Shown here: piece after piece, positions 37,053 to 42,463 of the stretch
Layout: the number at the start of each line of letters is the position of its first letter
Position numbering within the stretch: the stretch's first letter is position 1
NCBI GenBank assembly: GCA_009842245.1
Contig: VYFT01000083.1
Location: 1-42,463, forward strand
DNA from: Gammaproteobacteria bacterium
GTDB taxonomy: Bacteria; Pseudomonadota; Gammaproteobacteria; Pseudomonadales; Azotimanducaceae
DNA: 42,463 nt
Direction of reading: 5' to 3'
Program-made: the position numbers and the translations under genes
The notes under the pieces: model-generated
Told to the model about the DNA's origin: nothing
What the model saw: the letters and a program-made list of their open reading frames with translations, nothing else
The model's database searches: none

Positions 37053-37251
37053 TGGACCTCAGATCCGACGAAGGCCTACCTTGTTGTTCGTGTGCAACGT
37101 GCTACACTAGCCAATCTCAATGTCGAAAACGAGACAATTAGCAACTCTTGGTAGTAGTCGTACACGGTTCAAGAAATCAAACAACGATTTTAAATCAATT
37201 GAGTGATTGTAACTTGTCGTAATAATAGCTAAGCTTTTCCTTGCCCCGAAG

Positions 37252-37938
37252 TTATCCCGATACACACTCGTCCCCGTCCGATTCGATCTCAGAACTACGG
37301 GAAATTCTACGACGGTCAAACGCGCTCAGATATTGCTCCAATACGTCTTCCGGATCACGTGCTTTTAATACTGAAGAGAGTACTGCGACTCCATGCACAT
37401 GCTGTTGTTGACAAGCACCGATGTTGCTATTGTCAATGCCGCCTAGCGCAAAGACCGGAACAGCACTCTGTACGACCAGTGTACGAAGCCGTGACAACCC
37501 GAGCGGCGTGCTAGCTTTCCACTGAGGTCGAAAAACGGGTGCAACCACAATGGAGTGTGCCCCAAGTCGTTCGAGGAAATCGAGTTCCGAAGTCTCGTGA
37601 ATCGCGACTGAGATCCAACTAAGTTTTTCAGTGTACATTGGTGGTGTCTCGAATCGACTTTGTGGTAGGTGAACTCCGTCATAACCGAGCTCTAATGCTA
37701 CTTCAGGATCGTCATTCAGTAGTGTTCGTACTGTCGAAGGAAGAATCGACTTCGCTAATTCAGCTAATTGACGATATTGGGTGGCGGTTTGATTCTTAAT
37801 TCGGACTTGCACAGCGAGTTCATTGTTCCAATCTCGTTTGCTGACTGTTTGCAAGACCTCACACCAACGTTCCGTAGATCCACAATATTGGTAGTCACAT
37901 ATCAACATGACATGCGGCAACGACGAGACTACAGTCAT
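37252..37938 (-). CDS. second ThiE/TenI-family TIM-barrel protein
   Basis: A 228-residue paralog of thiamin-phosphate synthase. It keeps QVRIKN (QxRxK), LLNDDPEVALELGYDGVHLPQ, PVFRPQWKASTPLGL and a phosphate-binding FALGGIDNSNI. TenI tautomerase has a catalytic His where this protein has Ala (VVAPVF), so tautomerase activity is doubtful. The start overlaps thiE by four bases (ATGA), and it ends the thiD-thiE-thiE2 run. Its 20-residue polar, acidic C-terminal tail is not typical of the family. It could be a second synthase, a tautomerase-like enzyme or a salvage protein. Confidence 0.8.
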   Translation of the reverse strand: MTVVSSLPHVMLICDYQYCGSTERWCEVLQTVSKRDWNNELAVQVRIKNQTATQYRQLAELAKSILPSTVRTLLNDDPEVALELGYDGVHLPQSRFETPPMYTEKLSWISVAIHETSELDFLERLGAHSIVVAPVFRPQWKASTPLGLSRLRTLVVQSAVPVFALGGIDNSNIGACQQQHVHGVAVLSSVLKARDPEDVLEQYLSAFDRRRISRSSEIESDGDECVSG

Positions 37939-38561
37939 GCACCGAGTGCCTTCACAAATTCTTGCGTCTGCTTGGCTGGATCGTCGCTACAGACGATAGC
38001 GGAGAGCACCGCGACTCCAGCCACACCGGCTGCGAGGACCGAGTCAATGTTGTCCAATGTGATACTCCCGATCGCGATGACGTCGACCGGGCTAGATCGG
38101 CATATCTCGGTTAGTGTATCAAGCCCAAAAGGCTGCGCTGGATTTGCCTTGGATTTTGTACCAAAGACTGGTCCCACACCCAAGTAGTTGAACTGTTGAG
38201 CCCAGCTTACGCAAAAACTCTTCGGATTGTTGAGCGTACCACCGATTAAACTCGCCGGACCCAATAGTTCGCGCGCAGTCTCTACGGGAAGGTCGTTCTC
38301 GCCAAGATGAACACCGCAATCACCAACAGCGAACGCGACGTCCACGCGATCGTTTACGACAAGTTTTGTGATCTCAGATTGCTGACAAATTTGTTGGAGC
38401 TTCCGAGCCGTCGCGACAAGAGTTTGAGTGTCCTCGAGTCTTTTCTCTCGATATTGCACGAAGTCTGCACCAGCATCGGAGACTCTTTGAGCTAGTTCTT
38501 CGTGGGTGAAGCGATGCTGCATTGCTTCATCGGTGATTACGTGTAGAACCGGACGCGTCAT
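37935..38561 (-). CDS. thiE: thiamin-phosphate synthase ThiE
   Basis: Couples HMP-diphosphate with thiazole phosphate to form thiamin phosphate. The ATG at 38561 overlaps the thiD stop (ATGA) and gives 208 residues starting MTRPVLHVITDE, the family start; a longer start at 38597 lies inside thiD and is unlikely. Motifs seen are QYREKRL, NDRVDVAFAVGDCGVHLGENDLP, GVGPVFGTKSKANPAQPFGL and VIAIGSITLDNI. The usual GG in the last motif is GS here. Confidence 0.93.
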   Translation of the reverse strand: MTRPVLHVITDEAMQHRFTHEELAQRVSDAGADFVQYREKRLEDTQTLVATARKLQQICQQSEITKLVVNDRVDVAFAVGDCGVHLGENDLPVETARELLGPASLIGGTLNNPKSFCVSWAQQFNYLGVGPVFGTKSKANPAQPFGLDTLTEICRSSPVDVIAIGSITLDNIDSVLAAGVAGVAVLSAIVCSDDPAKQTQEFVKALGA

Positions 38562-39364
38562 TCTTCTCTCGCGGCGACCTGATGGTTTAAGAGCCAAAAG
38601 TCTGATTCAACCCGATAGGCATTTGCTATCGCCGCAGATATGTAGCGTTTAGCATTACAAATGGCGTCATACAAACTCATGCGAGTTGCGAGTCCACAAG
38701 CGATAGCGGACGCATAGGTGCACCCGGTCCCACGCGGGGATCGGTCAGCAAAGTACGTACCGCGCATGTATTTGGGAATTTCGTCCCCACCGCGCGAATC
38801 TAGCAATACATCTACCGCAGGATCGCTGTCCGCATGACCACAGGTGATCAAGACTGCTCGACAGCCAAGTTTGAGAATCTCATTCCCTGCTGAAATAATC
38901 TCCTCAAGCGTGGTTATGTTTTGGCCGGTCAGATTTTCCGCTTCGGAAATGTTTGGGGTCACGACTGTCGCTAGAGGAAATAAGAGATCTACTATCAATT
39001 GCATCGTGTCTTCTTGGACAAGACGCTCTCCGCTTGATGCGCTCATGAACGGATCAAGAACGTAAGGAAGCGGCTTAGGCTGCTCCTGCAACGATTCCGC
39101 AAGTGCTTGAATGTTAGCCTTGTTTGGCAGCATTCCACTCTTAACTGCTCCAACACTGAACGACGAGAAGACTGCAGTTAGTTGAGCATTGATAGAAGAC
39201 GCTTCAATATGCGTGACATGCTGCACGCCATGAATGTCTTGAGCGGTTATTGCGGTGATAACGCTAAGAGCGTGGTGTCCCAACGCCTTGATACACGCTA
39301 GATCGGCTTGAACACCGGCCCCACCAGATGAGTCTGAGCCCGCGATTGAAACAATAAAAGCCAT
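38558..39364 (-). CDS. thiD: hydroxymethylpyrimidine (phosphate) kinase ThiD
   Basis: Ribokinase-fold enzyme that phosphorylates HMP and HMP-phosphate. The ATG at 39364 gives 268 residues starting MAFIVSIAGSDSSGGAGVQAD, the canonical start; the longer start at 39421 adds residues without family match. Other motifs are VKSGMLPN, VLDPFMSASSGERLV, VTPNISEAENLTG and the anion-hole GTGCTYASAIACGLA. It starts the thiD-thiE-thiE2 operon and diverges from an aminotransferase gene across 92 bases. Confidence 0.95.
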   Translation of the reverse strand: MAFIVSIAGSDSSGGAGVQADLACIKALGHHALSVITAITAQDIHGVQHVTHIEASSINAQLTAVFSSFSVGAVKSGMLPNKANIQALAESLQEQPKPLPYVLDPFMSASSGERLVQEDTMQLIVDLLFPLATVVTPNISEAENLTGQNITTLEEIISAGNEILKLGCRAVLITCGHADSDPAVDVLLDSRGGDEIPKYMRGTYFADRSPRGTGCTYASAIACGLATRMSLYDAICNAKRYISAAIANAYRVESDFWLLNHQVAAREE

Positions 39365-39456
39365 AATAGTAATCCCGTAAACGATACACCAGTGTTCGAG
39401 AGACTTTCTGGTGAGTTGCACGAGAAGTTCAGCGATCCCGATTCAAAGTTTATTCT

Positions 39457-40848
39457 ATGAGTGACCCATTCCACAACGAATTTGCTCCCACTTCGCTTGA
39501 AGCGCGAGATATGCGTTACATGTTTCATCCGACGACGAATCTAGCAGACTTTCACGAAACGGGACCGTTAGTCCGACAGCGCGCTGAAGGTGTCTATATT
39601 TGGGACGCATCCGGCAAACAGTACATAGAGGGAATGGCAGGACTCTGGTGCACTGCTCTGGGATATGGAGTGGAAGAACTAGTCTCCGTCGCTGAACAAC
39701 AAATGCGAACCTTGTCGTATGCCCAGTTGTTCGCTGGTGTCACAAACGAACCAAGCGTGTTGCTTGCGGAAAAACTAAGTGAGATCGTACCGATTGAAAA
39801 CGGCCGTGTATTTTTCGGCCAGTCGGGTTCCGACGCGAACGACACTCAGCTCAAATTGCTGTGGCTCTATCACAATGTGATTGGGAGACCTCAAAAGAAA
39901 AAGGTGATCTCGCGTTGGGGTGCATACCACGGAGTAACACTCGGTGCCGGCAGTCTTACGGGATTACCCGCGTTCCACAAGAATTTCGATCTTCCGATAC
40001 CCGGAGTCTTGCATACAAGCAATCCTCATTACTACCGTTTTGCCGAAGCTGGCGAGAGCGAAGCGCAATTTAGTTCGCGTCTTGCGTCCGAACTGGAAGA
40101 TTTGATCCTGCAAGAAGGTGCTGAGACCGTTGCCGCGTTTATTGCCGAACCAGTCATGGGAGCGGGTGGGGTCATTGTGCCGCCTGAGGGATATTTCTCG
40201 AAAGTGCAGGAGGTGTTGCAAAAACACGACATTCTGTTTGTCGACGATGAGGTAATTTGCGGTTTTGGCAGAACCGGCAACCCCTTTGGCTGCCAGACTA
40301 TGGATATCAAACCAACGACAGTGAGTCTAGCTAAGGCATTATCCAGTGCATACCTTCCCATTAGCGCGGTGGTAGTGCCGGAGTTTCTCTACGATCCTAT
40401 CAGAGAAGCCACGCGTACGTCTGGAATGTTCGCCCATGGCTTTACTTACACGGGACATCCCGTTTGCTCGGCAGTAGCGCTTCGCAACATTGAGATCATG
40501 GAACGGTTAGATTTGTTTAAGGCAGTCGCGCAAAAAGCAGGAATCTTTCAGCAACGGTTACAGGCATTTAACGATCTACCACTCGTGGGCGAGGTGCGGG
40601 GTATCGGTTTAATAGGAGCGATTGAATTTGTGAAAAACAAAGAGACCAAAGAATCGTTCCCGCGTGATGCGCGAGTGGGAATTTACTGCATGGAATGCTG
40701 TCTGCAACACGGACTAGTGGTTCGCGCCCTCGGTGATGTTGTCTGTTTCTGTCCCCCACTTGTCATAACGGAAGCACAGATTGAGGAGTTGTTTAGTAAG
40801 TTTGAACTCGCTCTACGCGAAACTATCGAAAAATTTGCTGCGGATTAG
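39457..40848 (+). CDS. class III PLP-dependent aminotransferase (omega-transaminase type)
   Basis: Transfers an amino group, often from omega-amino acids, diamines or beta-alanine to pyruvate. The 463 residues show MAGLWCTALGYG, the FFGQSGSDANDTQLKL cofactor-phosphate region, SRWGAYHGVTLGAGSLTG, FIAEPVMGAGGVIVPP, the PLP-binding DDEVICGFGRTG and SLAKALSSAYLPISAV with the Schiff-base Lys. The DANDTQ and LWxxALGYG patterns are those of the pyruvate/putrescine/taurine transaminase group; the exact substrate is open. It is a single-gene unit, divergent from thiD and convergent with amt. Confidence 0.9.
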   Translation: MSDPFHNEFAPTSLEARDMRYMFHPTTNLADFHETGPLVRQRAEGVYIWDASGKQYIEGMAGLWCTALGYGVEELVSVAEQQMRTLSYAQLFAGVTNEPSVLLAEKLSEIVPIENGRVFFGQSGSDANDTQLKLLWLYHNVIGRPQKKKVISRWGAYHGVTLGAGSLTGLPAFHKNFDLPIPGVLHTSNPHYYRFAEAGESEAQFSSRLASELEDLILQEGAETVAAFIAEPVMGAGGVIVPPEGYFSKVQEVLQKHDILFVDDEVICGFGRTGNPFGCQTMDIKPTTVSLAKALSSAYLPISAVVVPEFLYDPIREATRTSGMFAHGFTYTGHPVCSAVALRNIEIMERLDLFKAVAQKAGIFQQRLQAFNDLPLVGEVRGIGLIGAIEFVKNKETKESFPRDARVGIYCMECCLQHGLVVRALGDVVCFCPPLVITEAQIEELFSKFELALRETIEKFAAD

Positions 40849-40877
40849 TTAGAGCCTCCCTTGGCGGGAGACTCTAA
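40849..40877. terminator. hairpin between convergent aminotransferase and amt genes
   Basis: A stem of eleven pairs with one C-A mismatch (TTAGAG-C-CTCCC / GGGAG-A-CTCTAA) and a five-base loop starts right after the aminotransferase stop. No T-run follows on either strand, so it may act as a 3' end stabiliser or a weak terminator. Confidence 0.45.
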
Positions 40878-40897
40878 TGAACTGAGGCTAACGCGTG

Positions 40898-42316
40898 CTA
40901 CGCTCTCTCCTCCAATTCCTCTGCGTACATTTCGTGATCAATCACTTGAACGAACTCTGGATATGTCTCCATACCTAACTCGGTGACGTCTTGACCCAGT
41001 TCTTCGGTTTCAGCACTGATTCGAAGACCTAATGTCAAATCGATCAGATACCAAGCAACCCAGGAAACCGCAAAGGTAAACGCGCCGACCACAAGAATCC
41101 CGAAAAATTGGATCCATATCTCGGCATCAGCGTTCGTAAAACAGGCAGCCATAGTGCCCCAGATTCCAGCCACTAAATGTGCCGGAATCGCAGACACGAC
41201 GTCGTCAATCTTGATGGCATCGAACAATCGCATCGATACGAGACAGAGAAAACCACCAACAGCTCCGATCACGATCGCGAGCCAAATCATGTCGTGAAAG
41301 TTTGGAGCGGCCGTGATCGCGACTAGACCAGCAATCGCGCCGTTTAGAACCGCGAGGAGGCTCATTCGACCCAGAATTACTTTAGATAGTGCCATTATGA
41401 CCAGAACACCAGCAGCGCCAGCCATAACGGTGTTGGCAATGACATCACTCATAACAGTTGCAGCCACCGGTCCGTCCATTTGTAAAACCGATCCACCATT
41501 GAATCCCATCCAACCTAACCAGAGTATGAGAACTCCCAAAGTGACCAGTGGAACATTAGATGGAGGTGTAGGATGCACCGTTCCGTTCTTCCTAAACTTG
41601 CCGATTCGTGGGCCGACAATGAGAACACCCGCAAGTGCTGCCCAGCCGCCCGTCGAATGCACGATAGTTGAGCCTGCAAAGTCGACAAACCCTAGTTCGG
41701 TGAGGAGCCCTCCACCCCAGGTCATCGCTCCAACTACAGGATATATGAATGCGACCAAAATAAATATGAACGCAAAAAATGACCATAGTCGGACCCGCTC
41801 GGCGAGAGCCCCAGACACGATCGAAGCGGTGGTGGCGACAAACACCATTTGAAAGAACCAGTCAGACATTGTTGAATAGTCTTGCTCAGAAATTACCGCG
41901 TTTGTGTTTACGATATCTTTGTTTACGGCATCTGAAATCATTGTGACTTCCGCAGCCGAAGGACCATGGCCAAAACCAGTGGTAAAAGGCTTACCAATGA
42001 AGTGCCACACCTCTGTGTACATCAAGTCATAACCGATGATGTAGTAAGTAATGCAAGCAATAGAGAACAGACCAAGGTTCTTCAAACAAATAACGGATGC
42101 GTTCTTGGTTCGTACGGTACCGGACTCGAGCATGGTAAACCCAGCACACATCCACATCACCAACACACCCCAAATGAGAAATGAGAATGAGTTTAAAACG
42201 AAACCCAATTCGTCGTTTGCTGATATGGGTAACGCGACGAGACACAGTAAACCGGTCAGGATTAGTGCTCGTAGTGTGGGCTTGTGCGGTTGCGTGTTAC
42301 TAGAAGTAGGAAACAT
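40898..42316 (-). CDS. amt: ammonium transporter, Amt family
   Basis: Trimeric inner-membrane channel for ammonium. The 472 residues begin with a signal-like hydrophobic segment (about 17-33), then eleven helices with family motifs: FMLESGTVRTKNA-like TMLESGTVRTKN, DFAGSTIVHSTGGWAAL with the first pore His, and IPAHLVAGIWGTMAACF with the second pore His. The C-terminal cytosolic tail (GLRISAETEELGQDVTELGMETYPEF) is the regulatory region contacted by PII proteins. No glnK is adjacent in the window. A GGAGG lies ten bases before the ATG. Confidence 0.94.
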   Translation of the reverse strand: MFPTSSNTQPHKPTLRALILTGLLCLVALPISANDELGFVLNSFSFLIWGVLVMWMCAGFTMLESGTVRTKNASVICLKNLGLFSIACITYYIIGYDLMYTEVWHFIGKPFTTGFGHGPSAAEVTMISDAVNKDIVNTNAVISEQDYSTMSDWFFQMVFVATTASIVSGALAERVRLWSFFAFIFILVAFIYPVVGAMTWGGGLLTELGFVDFAGSTIVHSTGGWAALAGVLIVGPRIGKFRKNGTVHPTPPSNVPLVTLGVLILWLGWMGFNGGSVLQMDGPVAATVMSDVIANTVMAGAAGVLVIMALSKVILGRMSLLAVLNGAIAGLVAITAAPNFHDMIWLAIVIGAVGGFLCLVSMRLFDAIKIDDVVSAIPAHLVAGIWGTMAACFTNADAEIWIQFFGILVVGAFTFAVSWVAWYLIDLTLGLRISAETEELGQDVTELGMETYPEFVQVIDHEMYAEELEERA

Positions 42317-42463
42317 GGATGATCATCCTCCAAGAATTCAATCTAATTGAACGGTCGCGATGGCGACACAGCGGGACGATCGCCACCTGTAGGCCGTAGC
42401 TAAACGAAAACCGACGATTCGCCTCGAATTCCGGAGCGAATCTATAGTCATAACAACTTAATT
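42317..42463. other. upstream region of amt
   Basis: The last 147 bases carry the amt ribosome site and an inverted repeat TGGCGA/TCGCCA around 42360-42383. No clear sigma54 element (TGGCAC-N5-TTGC) is found, although nitrogen-regulated amt genes often have one. Confidence 0.4.

Overview
The window looks like a chromosomal segment of a free-living, probably aquatic gammaproteobacterium; this is inferred from gene content and order, since there is no rRNA or other taxonomic marker. The run rpoZ-spoT-ridA-recG, with rubredoxin and ubiA beyond it, and tolC next to waaA, are gammaproteobacterial arrangements. The TRAP transporter, large TonB-dependent receptor, ammonium transporter and a SelW-type selenoprotein fit a marine lifestyle. 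I saw no insertion sequence, prophage, tRNA, rRNA or CRISPR array. Only one gene looks broken: a HAMP membrane protein with an in-frame TGA.

Layout. 1-7.2 kb: uvrD; a TakP-like TRAP binding protein with a lipoprotein gene; the two TRAP permease genes, convergent to them; ubiA; and a 54-residue rubredoxin. 7.2-12.1 kb: recG, ridA, spoT and rpoZ, read leftward from a good promoter upstream of rpoZ. The spoT synthetase domain has lost several conserved residues, so the enzyme is probably a hydrolase only. 12.1-19.3 kb: tolC, waaA, an Hsp20 gene with a heat-shock-type promoter, an S9-family peptidase and rtcB. 19.4-22.7 kb: a 1082-residue TonB-dependent receptor.

23.1-29.2 kb is the most unusual block. 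It is a leftward four-gene operon with overlapping ends: a MotA/TolQ/ExbB-type channel protein, two different MotB/ExbD-like single-pass partners (only one with the membrane aspartate), and a membrane-anchored protein with two FGE/SUMF1-type domains that lack the catalytic cysteines. A Ser/Thr protein kinase gene diverges from it. I read this as a candidate undescribed proton-driven, kinase-linked envelope system.

29.37-29.59 kb holds a SelW/Rdx-family selenoprotein. Its CxxU motif is encoded with an in-frame TGA, followed by a stem-loop that fits a bacterial SECIS element. This implies that the organism has the selenocysteine machinery, although none of it lies in this window.

29.6-39.4 kb is a leftward thiamin block: thiD-thiE-thiE/tenI paralog, then a Tat-exported binding protein, the HAMP membrane protein and an OFA-type MFS transporter, then thiC-thiO-thiS-thiG. 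No TPP riboswitch was recognised. The window ends with a class III aminotransferase (+) convergent with an ammonium transporter (-).
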